Positions 12,607-23,501 of a stretch of DNA of 64,000 nucleotides are shown piece after piece. The translations under genes and the position numbers were made by a program. The notes beneath the pieces are model-generated. The model had not been told where the DNA came from. It searched no databases and saw only the letters and a program-made list of their open reading frames with translations. The stretch's first letter is position 1, and every line of letters begins with the position of its first letter. Source of the stretch: Torymus aiolomorphi. Lineage: Eukaryota; Arthropoda; Insecta; Hymenoptera; Torymidae. The stretch spans positions 119,152,810 to 119,216,809 of the forward strand of contig CM070876.1 of the NCBI GenBank assembly GCA_036365515.1. Reading direction: 5' to 3'.

Positions 12607-13422
12607 ATGGAAGGTAGAACTAAAGAAAATTATAGAAGGATTCTTGAATTAAGGAAGAAGATCAAATGGATGGAGAAGGCAATGGATGAATGGAAAGGCG
12701 AATGGGAAAGGAAGGAGGAGGAACGGAAGACGAGGGAAGTACAATGGAAAGCAACGGCAAAGAAGGAGAAGAGGAAAATGGAGGAAAGGATTAGCAAGCT
12801 GGAGGAGAAAATGGCGAGGGGGAGCAGGCGTAGAGGCAGAATGAGCAACAGTGATTACAGTGATAGGAAAGACTCGCAGAGTGGAATGACAAGCGAAAGT
12901 GAGGAGGAAAGAGAAAGGAAAAAACAAAAAAGACAGACAAAGGGAGACAAACCGTGCCAGATGAGAAGGGGAAGAAGCAGGTAGAGGAGCTGGGGAAGAG
13001 AGAGAGGAAGGAATGACGTAATTGAAAGACATAGAAGTAAGGTGCTCATGTTTAAGAAAGGCGAGAAATGGGAGGCTGACACTAGTCTAACAGAATGGTT
13101 GCGGGAGAAGGTAGGAGAAGACTTGGAAGTGTTGGTAGAGCCGACTAAAGATAGGAAGGTGTTTAAGACATGGTGTGAAGGAAGAGACTCAAGGAGCAGA
13201 ATATTGGAGGTGAAAGAGAAATGGGAAGAAGATGGAATGGAAAAGATAGAGGAATGGAGATCAATGGCGGAGAGGAAAGCTAGAGCAGAGGCATTGGAAG
13301 TGATGAAAAGAGTGGCAAGGAAGGCAGGATTCAAGGATGCAAAGATACTGATAAAGGAAGATGGGTGGAGAGAGAAGGAGGAAGACGGAGGGGGACTGAT
13401 GGAGCAAGGCTTGGAAGAGTAA
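12607..13422 (+). pseudogene. Third LINE ORF downstream of ORF2, coiled coil, one nonsense mutation
   Basis: The ATG at 12,607 opens a frame of about 270 codons that ends at 13,422 and is broken by one TAG at 12,982-12,984. The N-terminal half is a Lys/Glu-rich coiled coil followed by a Ser-rich acidic patch (SNSDYSDRKDSQSG). The C-terminal half (KVLMFKKGEKWE, then SLTEWLREKVGEDLEVLVEP) alternates predicted strands and helices in a way that could suit an RRM-like fold, but this is inference. Most LINEs have no ORF after the reverse transcriptase. Codon usage and purine bias match ORF1 and ORF2, so it appears native to the element. Function unknown. Confidence 0.6.
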
Positions 13423-13628
13423 AAAAAAAAAGGAAAAAGAAAAAAGTGAAATGAAAGAAAGACATTATGAAGACACAAACACAAAAGAACACCAAGAACA
13501 CTATAACACTGCACATAACACACACAGACACACACACTATGCTAAACTAGAATGTATATATAAAAGAATGTATAAAATATGACCAGATGTTTAAATAAAG
13601 TTATTATTATTATTATTATTATTAATAT
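13423..13628 (+). other. LINE 3' end with AATAAA and TTA/ATT tail
   Basis: After the last stop comes an A-rich tract, a CACACA stretch, AATAAA at about 13,595-13,600 and then (TTA)n to the junction with the right flanking repeat. A trinucleotide tail rather than poly(A) is found in several LINE clades, including the I clade. Confidence 0.75.
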
Positions 13629-15576
13629 TACATCGAACTAGTCCTAATATAAATAAATTAATACCATAATTGATTATAAAAATCCACATTTATAAGTACT
13701 TAATATAGGATGAGTGACTTTACCGCTGGATATATTTGAACCCGATGGACCTAATGACATCATACGTGATATGATTCTTTGTGACCATAATGGTGAAGTA
13801 TTTTATTAAAACATTATTTTAAAATAAAAGAAAATGTAAGTATGATTTTGTAAAAATGTCATGTTAAATAAAAATTTTATTTGTAAAAGTAATACGCACA
13901 TGTCATAACTGTTATATTCAAATATGATCAAGGTATTTTGTCCATATGATCCCAATATTTCCTGCGATAAAGTCACCCAGCCCATAAGTGACGTATCGAC
14001 TAATAAAAGTTGTAACTAAAGGCACTACCTATGAGTATATAGAATATTCTATGTAATTAGAAAATGTTGTATGCTTATAGGTACTTGGTCTCTTTAGCTA
14101 CAGTTTGCACATGATTAAAGTTGATTTTGGTCCTCTTGTATAAGAGATCTACAATATTATTTAGTTCATTGGATCCAAATATATTTCTTACGCTAAAGCC
14201 ACCCAAGTCTTAAATCTATCAACGAACAACTGAATTGTGGATCTCAAAGAAGATATGCCTATAAGAAAATAACAAAATGAATAAATATATAATTTAAAAT
14301 ATTTTAAAATGTATATTACACTATAACAGTGAGTGGTGGACAAAAAACCTCAATTATATGAAATAAAATAATGAATGTACAAACAATTTATTTAAAAATC
14401 GATTAAAATTTATAAACTATAGTAAAGCCATCCATATGTCGATACTCTTTCATATGTGAAGTGGTTTTATAACTATATATGAATTCGCCAAAACCAGTCA
14501 GGACATAAATTTGTAAGATACTTAATTGGACTTTGTTCTGTTATATGAGGCTTGACGCGAAATTTCAGCTGAGTTCTGTCAACGGGGACAACATCGCCAA
14601 GACGTCGCCTCCTCGCGCGCCCTATCGCCGTCGCCATCGTGACTGTTCTTGCGGTATCTACTAATATCGAGTACACGTGGGCGCGCTCGGCGCCGACCTC
14701 GTGTGAGTTTGCTATCACGGGTCGCCGTCGAGAGCGCGAGCACGAGGCTCGTTGAACATTGTTTCTTCTTTTTTCACATTAAACAAAATATCATCAATAA
14801 CATTATTCTAATGTTGCAGGTATACATGTCTCTATTATTTACTTACAGTTATGTCGGTACATTACAATTGTTATAATATTAAAGTTAATTCTTTATTTTC
14901 AATTAAATTGATTATTTTTTAAAATGTAATACTTCCAAACAATTATACTAACATTCTAATGAAACATTTGCACGATAATATATCATCGTTCAAAGTTTCA
15001 TTAAACTGTTATTCTTCATTTAGAAGCAGTATTAAACTGCTAAATAATAAATAAATTGAGTTATACATCAAGCAGAGCATATTTCCGGATTTTGGAAAAA
15101 ATTATGTAATTGATCACAAGATTTTTTTCAATAGGGAATACGCTCTATTTGGCCATATTCAGGGTGGCGAAAATACTATTTGTACCGAAATACATATTTT
15201 TATACTTTTATAAAATAAAATATTTAAAAATATATACATCTGTTTTATTTTTTCATTGAGTTTTATTTACATCTCTAATTTCATATTAGAAAATAAATTA
15301 AAACGATTAAATTAATTTAAACAATTAATTACAATAAAAAATAGTATTAATTCATTTAAAATTGTTAGTGGAAACATATATGAGACTCACATGAGACTTA
15401 CATGAGAATTTGGCATGAGACTCACCTGAGAATCACGTGAGATTCAAGTGAGTCTCATATGAATTTTTTCAGCCGAATTGTCTACATCCATGTGGATTAG
15501 TTGGAATCCACGTGAATTCCAACAAATCCACGTGGACTTTTCAAATCGGGTAGGTTTCTCAGAATCCACATGGATT
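13629..15576. repeat. Right copy of ~1.94 kb direct repeat flanking the LINE
   Basis: Directly repeats 5,558-7,494. The sequence after its end (TTCAAATAATCCACATGG) continues the AATCCACATGG word array without interruption. The right copy therefore preserves the original chromosome sequence, and the left copy was cut short where the LINE begins. Confidence 0.9.
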
Positions 15577-15690
15577 TCAAATAATCCACATGGATTTTCA
15601 TCATGATATCCGCGTGGATGATCTGCGCGGATATCCATTTGAATCCATGTGGACTCCATGTCAATCCACGTGGATATTTTCAACAGGGAT
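15480..15690. repeat. Array of degenerate AATCCACGTGGATT palindromes
   Basis: About ten variants of a 14 bp palindrome (AATCCACGTGGATT, AATCCACATGGATT, ATCCGCGTGGAT and similar) lie end to end. The array finishes at TATTTTCAACAGGG. The core CACGTG is also an E-box, but the repetition suggests a repeat element rather than a regulatory cluster. A shorter copy is at 7,400-7,494. Confidence 0.8.
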
Positions 15691-15827
15691 ACATACAGTC
15701 ACATACTACACACGTACATTAAAACTGCAGTTTATACGCACTGATACATTTAGTCATAATGTTCGTCAATTATGCAAGCACGTAAACACTTGTGAAAATA
15801 AAACTTATTTTTTAATGTTGAATTTCG

Positions 15828-15935
15828 GCTAACTCGCGCGATTATCGCGCGATTCTCGCGCCAGAAAATGGTCGATAAACTGGCACGATCTTCGCGCGAT
15901 TCATCGCACGATAATCGCACGAAATTTTTCAATAG
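15828..15935. repeat. Array of degenerate CGCGCGATTATCGCGCG words
   Basis: Variants of TCGCGCGATT and ATCGCACGAT are iterated and the block ends at ATTTTTCAATAGGG. The ending closely matches that at 15,675 and those at about 7,041 and 15,122, although the repeated word is different. Confidence 0.7.
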
Positions 15936-15980
15936 GGCAAAACGCAACCTCCACGTGGTGAGAATTGGAAACAGTGGTTT

Positions 15981-16228
15981 TGTTAGAATACGTGTACATT
16001 TATGTCAGCGTGCGAAATAGAGAGCGCATGCGTGGCGCCATCACGCGAGCATAGCTGGAGAGCTAGCGAGAGCGAGCGGCCGAAGCGGGCACTCACTCGT
16101 TCGCCGTCCTCTGCCGAGAGCAGTTGTAATCAGAGAGAGAGAGCTGTACTGTAATTGAATAAAACGTTGTTGCTGTTAACCAAAGTGGGATATTTGAAGA
16201 ACCCTGCCTTCCACATCATAAATTAACA
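15981..16228 (+). repeat. Copia 5' LTR
   Basis: A 248 bp repeat beginning TGTTAGAATA and ending AAATTAACA (TG...CA). It matches 19,015-19,262 with only a few differences. It contains AATAAA (TTGAATAAAACG). GGTTT immediately precedes it (15,976-15,980) and the same five bases follow the 3' LTR. Confidence 0.95.
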
Positions 16229-16240
16229 TGGTAGCAGTGT
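16229..16240 (+). other. Copia primer-binding site, initiator-Met tRNA type
   Basis: TGGTAGCAGTG directly follows the 5' LTR. Its first nine bases complement the 3' end of animal initiator tRNA-Met, the usual primer of Copia elements. Confidence 0.7.
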
Positions 16241-16365
16241 GCCTGGTTTATTTTTAGTGCGGTACTGTTTCTCTTTACGAGAGCAGTAACACACTTTAAA
16301 TTCCACGAAAAGGAAAAGTGATTTTAAGTTTAGCACATGGTAAGCGCAAGAACAAAAGAAAACAC

Positions 16366-18744
16366 ATGAGTGTAAAAGAAAAACCAAAAGTAAAAATTGA
16401 AAAGTCAAGTGAAACTGAAAGTGAAGAAAAATTTTACAATATTGAAAATAAGGAAGTTAAAAAGGAAATTCCTGTTGAAAGCGAGATGGCATCGGAGAAC
16501 AAAGGATTCACGTTACAAGTATTTGATGGGACACACTATGATAAATGGAAGTACAAGTTAAAATTATTCTTGGAATTTAAAGAGTGCAGTGAAGTTATCG
16601 AAAATGATGAAAGACCGGAAGCAATAACAGAAGTTGAGTGGAAAAAGAAAGAGATAAAAGCTAAAAACTATATAGTGAACAGCATGACAAATACACAACT
16701 AGAATTAATTATTTCAGAAGAAACAGCAAAGAAAATGGTTGCTAAGTTGGATGAAAATTACTTAGTTAAAAGTAGTGCTGTGAAATTATTGTGTAAAAGA
16801 AGACTGCTCGATTTGAAAATGGGAGAAAGTGAGAACCCGACAGACTTTTATAATAACTTTGAAAAATTAGTGAACGAATTAAAAAATGCTGGAGAAAATG
16901 TGACGAAAGAAGATAAATTGAATTACTTCTTATTAACGCTACCAGAAAGTATGTCACACATGGTTGATATTGTGGACGCATTAGCTGAAAAGGACAAAAC
17001 AGTGGAATTTGTGAAGTCAAAATTGGAATTCGAATTTAAGAAAAAACATAGTGAAAATGGAAATTCAAAGTCGAACGCTTTTGTGTTTAAGAAAGAAGAG
17101 AAGAAAAGGACATGTTATGTATGTGGTGGTGTAGGACACATACAATACGATTGCCCGACGAAAAACAATTCCGGGAATCGCGCGCCACAGCAAGGAGGCG
17201 GCAGAGGAAGTCGTGCGCCACAGAGAGGAGGGGGCAACGGCAGAGGCTACACACAGCAGCGAGGAACGAGTTCCAACCGGCGTGGAAGGAGCGGATACCG
17301 ACAGCATGGCCGAGGCGCGAGAGGCAGTGACAACAACGGCAGCGGTCATCAAAATACCGAGAAGAGCGAAGTGTTGAGCACTTCAGTAGAAATAATGTCT
17401 GCGAATATAAGTAACGGTAAAGTAAACGAAAATAAGATAGATTGGATTTTAGATAGCGGTTGTACAGACCACGTGATAAATAACGAAAATTATTTTAATG
17501 ATGCAATTGTATTGAAAGAACCGATTAATGTAAAAGTAGGAGACGGTAGAATTTTGAAAGCAACAAAAGTAGGTCATGTAAAAAGTAAATTCAAAACGTT
17601 TAATGAAGAGATAGATATAGAATTAGAAAATGTATTTTACGTAAAATATATGGACAGAAATTTAATGAGTTTTGCTAAAGTAACTGATAAATGTAAAGTG
17701 GTATGTATCGGTGATAGTGCTAAAATTTATAATAAAAATAATAAATTAATTGCGATAGCTTGGAAAAAAGATAGAATGTATAAAATGACTAGTTTCATTG
17801 AAAAAAGAACAAGAGAATCAAATTTGACAGTTAAAAATGAGAAAATGACTTTAAAGGAAAAATGGCATAGAACTCTAGGGCACGTTAATTTTAACTATTT
17901 GAAAACAATGTGTAAAAATCATGTTTTGAAAGGTTTGCCTAACGAAATAGAATCAGATTACTATAAATGTGCTACGTGTATTGAAAACAAAATGCACAAT
18001 ATCCCGTTTGAGAATAATAGGAAAAGAGCGAAAGATATATTAGAAATAGTACATACAGATTTGAATGGACCACACAATACAGTAGGTTATAAAGGAGAAA
18101 AGTATTTCATAACTTTTATTGATGATTTTAGTAAATTAACAAAAATTTATGCAATTAAGTCTAAAGACGAAGTACATGATAAATTTATTGAATATATAAA
18201 TTTAGTTGAAAATAAGACTGGAAAGAAAATTAAGAAATTAAGGTGTGATAATGGTACTGAATATTTGAATAAAGACATGTATAAATTATGTAGAGAAAAG
18301 GGAATTGAAATAGAAACATGTCCATCTTATGTATATGAGCTTAACGGTACAGCAGAAAGGTACAATAGGACGGTTATGGATAGTACAAGGTGTTTGTTAG
18401 CTGAGTCTAAGATCGAAAGAAGATTTTGGCCAGAAGTAGTCTGCGCCGCAGCCTATTTAAAAAATAGAACTATTGCTAACACCTTAGTTAGAAATAAATC
18501 TCCTTATGAGATATTTTTAAATGAAAAACCAGACACGAAGCATTTAAAATTATACGGAAGTAAAGTATTTGTTAGAGTACCGGAAAACAAAAGAAATTCG
18601 AAATGGGATAGGAAGGCTGAGTTAGGAACGTTGATAGGTTATGATGTAACAGGGTATAGAGTTTTGATAAACAATAGAGTCATTGTTGCAAGACACGTTG
18701 ATGTCGTTGAGGAAGATGTAATATGTATTGGCTTAAATAGATAG
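16366..18744 (+). pseudogene. Copia gag-protease-integrase ORF, lacks reverse transcriptase
   Basis: The open frame reaches back to 16,318, but the first ATG is at 16,366; a second in-frame ATG at 16,486 begins the typical Gag start (FDGTHYDKWKYKLKLFLE). Domains in order: UBN2-type Gag, one CCHC zinc knuckle (CYVCGGVGHIQYDC), an Arg/Gly-rich tract, aspartic protease (LDSGCTDHVI), integrase zinc-binding region (HRTLGHVN...CATCIENK) and integrase core with HTDLNGP, RCDNGTEY and a downstream Glu (NGTAERYNR). About 790 residues are open. A complete Copia polyprotein is some 1,300-1,400 residues, so the reading frame ends just after integrase. Gag could still be made, but the element cannot copy itself. 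Confidence 0.93.
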
Positions 18745-18748
18745 TAAT

Positions 18749-18868
18749 GAGTCTAGTTTTTGGGTAGAAGCTATGAACAAAGAAATGAATAGTTTAGAGA
18801 AAAATAAAACATGGGTATTAGTTGAAAAACCAAAGAATGAAAAGATATTAGATTTAAAATGGATTAAT
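18749..18868 (+). pseudogene. Copia reverse transcriptase N-terminal remnant
   Basis: In a frame different from the upstream ORF, codons read SSFWVEAMNKEMNSLEKNKTW and then LDLKWIN. This is the typical start of Copia reverse transcriptase (W-x-x-A-M...E...L..N.TW). The frame stops at about 18,868, where the catalytic core has been deleted. Confidence 0.8.
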
Positions 18869-18869
18869 T

Positions 18870-18974
18870 GATATTGTTAAGGTCAGTACAGAGAAAAATT
18901 TTGCAGATATTTTGACAAAGGCTCTTGGACGAGTAAGGTTTGAAAACTTGAGAAGTTTATTGAATTTGATTTAA
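18870..18974 (+). pseudogene. Copia pol C-terminal remnant
   Basis: Thirty-four codons ending at TAA 18,972-18,974 include NFADILTKALGRVRFENLR. This matches the extreme C-terminus of Copia pol after RNase H (N-x-A-D-x-x-T-K). It abuts the reverse transcriptase start fragment, which defines an internal deletion of about 1-1.5 kb. Confidence 0.8.
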
Positions 18975-19014
18975 AGAATATTGTAATTGCGAGAAACATA
19001 AATGTAAGGAGGCG

Positions 19015-19262
19015 TGTTAGAATACGTGTACATTTATGTCAGCGTGCGAAATAGAGAGCGCATGCGTGGCGCCATCACGCGAGCATAGCTGGAGAGCTAG
19101 CGAGAGCGAGCGGCCGAAGCCGGCACTCACTCGTTCGCCGTCCTCTGCCGAGAGCAGTTGTAATCAGAGGGAGAGAGCTGTACTGTAATTGAATAAAACG
19201 TTGTTGCTGTTAACCAGAGTGGGTTATTTGACGAACCCTGCCTTCCACATCCTAAATTAACA
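19015..19262 (+). repeat. Copia 3' LTR
   Basis: Second copy of the 248 bp LTR, starting TGTTAGAATA after the purine-rich tract TAAGGAGGCG (polypurine tract) and followed by the GGTTT duplication. Confidence 0.95.
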
Positions 19263-19417
19263 GGTTTACTGGCTTGAAAGCTACTGGCTCATGGCGTTTA
19301 GACAGTATCGCAAGCAGTTGATAATAAAAAACGATTTTTTTATAAAAAATGGCCAAATTTTAACACTGCCATATCTATATTATATTTCGATTCAGAACTC
19401 TGGAATTTACACGGAAA

Positions 19418-19645
19418 GGATCAACTTTATAAAAAAGTTTTATGGAACAAAAAACGCTTACAATTAGCCAAAGAATACGTATAAATTTTTGTAAAATTTT
19501 TTGAGACGTTTTTGAATTTTTGGATTTTGCAATTTTTTGAAAAATCCAAAAATGTGTCAGAAAATTTTGTGAAAATTCACACGTATTTTTTGGTTAATTC
19601 TAAACACTTTTTGTTCTATAAAATTTTTTCTTAGAGTTGATCCCT
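19418..19645. repeat. Imperfect inverted repeat, ~90 bp arms
   Basis: GGATCAACTTTATAAAAAAG...TACGTATAAATTTTTGTAAAATTTT at 19,418-19,508 pairs imperfectly with 19,554-19,645, which ends AGAGTTGATCCC. The centre is a smaller TTTTTGGATTTT hairpin. No coding potential. Confidence 0.65.
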
Positions 19646-20060
19646 TGCCAGTAAAAAAATAACGAAGTTTTTTATTGTACAACATTATAGAAGCCGCCAT
19701 TTTGAATCGGCCGTTGTAGCTTTTGAAAAATATTCAACGGAATTTTAAAATTTAGATAAAAATTCCACCATTTTCATAGTTTTTAGGCAACTTAGAGTAT
19801 GGCAACCTAAAAAGAAATCTTGATTTTATTAAAAAAAATGACGCAAAAATAACATTTTTACTTTTAATTCTAAAAAAACGTATATTTAAATAAATTATTT
19901 TCAATTTTTGACCTCAGATTCTGAAAGAGCATACGTGACAATAGTTGGAAAGGTACTTGTGATTTATACCACAAGTCATCGATCTCTTATGAGATCGATT
20001 GATTAATCGCATTTTTCAGCAGACAAAGTTAATGTGGAAGTTTAGTAGAATTGGGCATTA

Positions 20061-20465
20061 ATGGGTTAAATATGCTGCATAGAGGTAATAAATCTGCGTA
20101 AAATTTAAGGACGTTAGTTTATTTCTACGCATGTTATCCTGAAATAACGTATTTTCTTTTAGAAAAATTTTACTGGAAAGAAATACGGGTCACCTCTTAA
20201 TATTTTAGATTCGCTCTTGCTATTCGTACGTCAGATGTAAAGTACACTGATTCAGAGAATAAGTTTCAGAGCACCTCGCTGTTTGTTTTGCTTTTACATC
20301 TGACTAGAAAAATTACAATATATTTCGTTATATACGTATATACTTGGTATACATACTCGTAAATCGTTTCTGTTATTTCACGATAACACGTGTAGAAATC
20401 AACTAATGTCCTTAAATTTTACACGGATTTATCACTACTCTACGCAGCGTATTTAAGGTTTAAAA
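20061..20465. mobile_element. MITE-like element with ~100 bp terminal inverted repeats
   Basis: Left arm 20,061-20,160 (GTAAAATTTAAGGACGTTAG) is the imperfect reverse complement of 20,362-20,465 (CTAATGTCCTTAAATTTTAC). The middle contains a second small inverted pair, CAGATGTAAA / TTTACATCTG. No transposase and no clear target duplication were found. Confidence 0.75.
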
Positions 20466-20591
20466 GGTTAAAAAATATTCAATAAAATTTTGTATATATT
20501 TAGGATGTTTCGGCTTCTTAATTTTAAATAATTTTTTTTAAACCTACAATAATAAATTGTTTATTTTCCTAAAAATTATGTACTCGCACAC

Positions 20592-20596
<5 letters not shown>

Positions 20597-20659
<63 letters not shown>

Positions 20660-20720
20660 GCACGCACGCACGCACACACACACCCGCACACGCACAAACC
20701 CACGCGCACGCACACGCACT
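20597..20720. repeat. CA-dinucleotide microsatellite
   Basis: A pure CA run of about 60 bp grades into CACG and CACGCA variants. Reading frames across it (Thr-His repeats) are artefacts. Confidence 0.95.
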
Positions 20721-21210
20721 GCAATTAACTGAAAGACATTGTTACATAACCATTGTAACTGCATTTTTTCGTGTTTATATTCATTGGCACATCAACTTGG
20801 GCTTCCTTAAGTTTTCTAGCTGGTGATAAACAGTTAAGATATAACAAAATAACATGAATAAAAAGTAGATAACATCAAAAAATAATAACAACAAAGTTGT
20901 GTGAAATTCGCATAAAATGTGATGAGGTATCTTTGACTGAAGATTTCTAGGGTTTAAATAATCACAAACGTATTTTTGAGGTAAGATTTGGATTCCTCGT
21001 TCCAAAATCTACAAGAATATGTTTTCTACGAAAAAAATACCAAATATTAAGGTTGACCAGAGGAAACAATAGAAATTTTTCTCTAAAACTCGTACATTTG
21101 ACCTTGACGCTCAAGGTCAAATTATTGCTTTCTTAAATAAAACATATTTTTTTATATTGGAAATTGCATCTACTTTCCAAAATGTCTTGGTTGGTTTTGA
21201 TATCATATTT

Positions 21211-21748
21211 ATGTCCGGAGCTCTACGATTTTGTCCAAGATCGAATCGAATTAGTACACTGTGCGTCGCCTCTGCCGTATCATCGACTCGGTACCACCTG
21301 CGACGAGGGAGCGGGCGATTATCAGCGTCGTTACCAGCAGAAGAGCGTGAAAGAGAGAATGAGAGTCAGCGCAGGACAGTCTCCCCTGGCCGAGGTTTGT
21401 GTTCTCAGTGTTTCAGTTTCCCCGAGGTTTCCCTATCCGTGTGTGTGCGCATTCGCGTCGGAAGTCACGGGAATCCAAATCCGCGTGAGCTGCAGCACGA
21501 GCTGGAGCTATAGCTTTGCGTTAGGTTTCGCTCCCGGCTACGCTAGCTAGCGAAAGTACAGTAAATGGTGCGAGTGACGCGTGCACCTGGCACCCTCATT
21601 TTGTATATAGTACATTATAAGTTTTGAAAATAAATTCATCGTTATCCAGTAATAGTGTGCTTGTACATTGGATTTACCCGCGTACCTCTGCCCTGATCCC
21701 CAGCAGAGTGTCATAGTGCACACACCCAGCCTGAAGCCAACTTAACAC
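21211..21748 (+). repeat. Possible LTR with leader, truncated element
   Basis: A GC-richer block starting TGTCCGGAGC and ending AACTTAACA. AATAAA occurs at about 21,630. Soon after comes TGGTGACGCATAGGG, which could be a primer-binding site. Its last ~30 bp and the following leader also form the outer arm of the palindrome that follows, and the opposite arm abuts a minus-strand Copia pol fragment. No second LTR was found, so this is tentative. Confidence 0.35.
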
Positions 21749-23147
21749 GTATGAAAATGGTGACGCATAGGGCTTGCGCGGATCGATTAAGTTTGTCAAA
21801 TAAATAAAAAATCCATCGAAACGAAAATCCTAGCTGATCCTTTTCTTGAGTTATGAGTGATTCAAAAAATCAGATAACACGCACTCAGCGTATTATGATC
21901 TACGTATGTCTGTGCGTGTGTGTGTACGTGTGTGTTTGTGTACGTGTGTGTTTGTGTGTGTGTGTGTATGTGTGTGTGTCTGTGTGTGTGTGTGTCTGTG
22001 TGTGTGTATGTGGGCATGCACATATATATACTAGTGGGGTACCCGCCTACTCGCTCCGCTCGTCAACCCCCATTTTTAGAAAGTGATTGAATTGTAAATT
22101 TTGTTCTATTTTTTTTTCGAGAAAACCTAAGGTTTTTTCAAATTTTTCACCGCTATATTGGTTCCACCACTTTAAATTTCGAAAGTCCGAAAACAAAATC
22201 TTGATCAGCGACCTTGAAAACTCCTGTATACTAATTTTAAAAGAATTCTATGCTTCATTCGAACTTTTGACCACCATTTTGAATTTAGAATGTCTGATAG
22301 CAAGATCATGATCAGCAACCCTGCATTCTAATTTTGAGAAAAAAACTAAGCTTTTCCGAATCTTTAACGGCCATATTGGTCCGCCATTTTGAATTTCGAA
22401 AATCCAATAAAATCTTGATCAGCGATCTCCAAAACCTCTGTATACTAATGTTAAATTTTTAGAAAAACTTAAACTTTTTTCGCATTTTCACTACCATATT
22501 GGACCGCTATTTTAAATTGCGAAGGTATAATAGCTAAATCTATACTAATATGAAAATTCGAAAAAAGCTTAAGTTTTTCTAAAAATGAGAATACAGGATT
22601 TTTCGAGATCGATGATCAAAATTTTGCTATTAGGCTTTCAAAATTAAAAATGGCGAATTGAATATGGGGGTCGAAAGTTCCCAATATCGCCGTCGACACT
22701 TCAAGGGAAGCTTAGATTTTGTTTAACATTAGTATACAGATAAGGTTTTTGAGGTCGCTGATCAAGATTTTATTGAATTTATTCAAAATGACGGACCAAT
22801 ATGGCCGTTAAAGATTCGGAAAAGCTTAGTTTTTTTTCTCAAAATTAGAATGCAGGATCGCTGATCACGATCTTGCTATCAGACATTCTAAATTCAAAAT
22901 GGTGGTCAAAAGTTCGAATGAAGCATAGAATTCTTTTAAAATTAGTATACAGGAGTTTTCAAGGTCGCTGATCAAGATTTTGTTTTCGGACTTTCGAAAT
23001 TTAAAGTGGTGGAACCAATATGGCGGTGAAAAATTTGAAAAAACCTTAGGTTTTCTCGAAAAAAAAAAATAGAACAAAATTTACAATTCAATCACTTTCT
23101 AAAAATGGGGGGTTGACGAGCGGAGCGAGTAGGCGGGTACCCCACTA

Positions 23148-23236
<89 letters not shown>

Positions 23237-23501
23237 CATGCCCACACACACACACACAGACACACACACACACAGACACAAACACACACGTACACACACA
23301 CGCGCAGACACACGTAGATCATAATACGCTGAGTGCGTGTTATCTGATTTTTTGAATCACTCATAACTCAAGAAAAGGATCAGCTAGGATTTTCGTTTCG
23401 ATGGATTTTTTATTTATTTGACATACTTAATCGATCCGCGAAAGCCCTATGCGTCACCATTTTCATACGTGTTAAGTTGGCTTCAGGCTGGGTGTGTGCA
23501 C
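21716..23501. repeat. 1.8 kb palindrome built of ~130 bp degenerate repeats
   Basis: GTGCACACACCC at 21,716 is mirrored by GGGTGTGTGCAC ending at 23,501, and reverse-complement identity continues inward for about 800 bp. Each arm contains retroelement-leader-like sequence, a TG/CA microsatellite, and tandem variants of a unit containing CTTGATCAGCGACCT, GTATACTAATTTTAAA and CCGCCATTTTGAATTT. The right arm has a far longer TA run (23,151-23,233) than the left. This is foldback-transposon architecture. Confidence 0.85.

Larger units (their letters stand above)
7495..13628 (+). mobile_element. Near full-length non-LTR retrotransposon (LINE)
   Basis: A 6.1 kb element on the plus strand. In order: a ~326 bp 5' leader, ORF1 (7,821-9,116), ORF2 with APE-type endonuclease and reverse transcriptase (to 12,402), a third ORF (12,607-13,422), and a 3' end with AATAAA near 13,596 followed by a TTA/ATT trinucleotide tail. 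The plus strand is strongly purine-rich throughout. In-frame stops in all three ORFs make it inactive. The family clade (I, Jockey, R1 or other) cannot be fixed from motifs alone. The element is precisely bounded by a ~1.94 kb direct repeat. Confidence 0.92.
15981..19262 (+). mobile_element. Ty1/Copia LTR retrotransposon, internally deleted
   Basis: Two 248 bp LTRs enclose a gag-protease-integrase ORF and fragments of reverse transcriptase and RNase H. The whole is bracketed by a perfect 5 bp duplication (GGTTT at 15,976-15,980 and 19,263-19,267). At 3.3 kb it lacks roughly the reverse transcriptase core expected in a Copia element. The near-identity of the LTRs suggests a fairly recent insertion, or deletion before mobilisation by another copy. 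Confidence 0.95.

Noticed and set aside
8249..13535. Many Ser/Phe/Leu-rich minus-strand open frames across the LINE
   Set aside because: Shadows of the purine-rich plus-strand ORFs; no recognisable motifs, while the plus strand has endonuclease and RT motifs.
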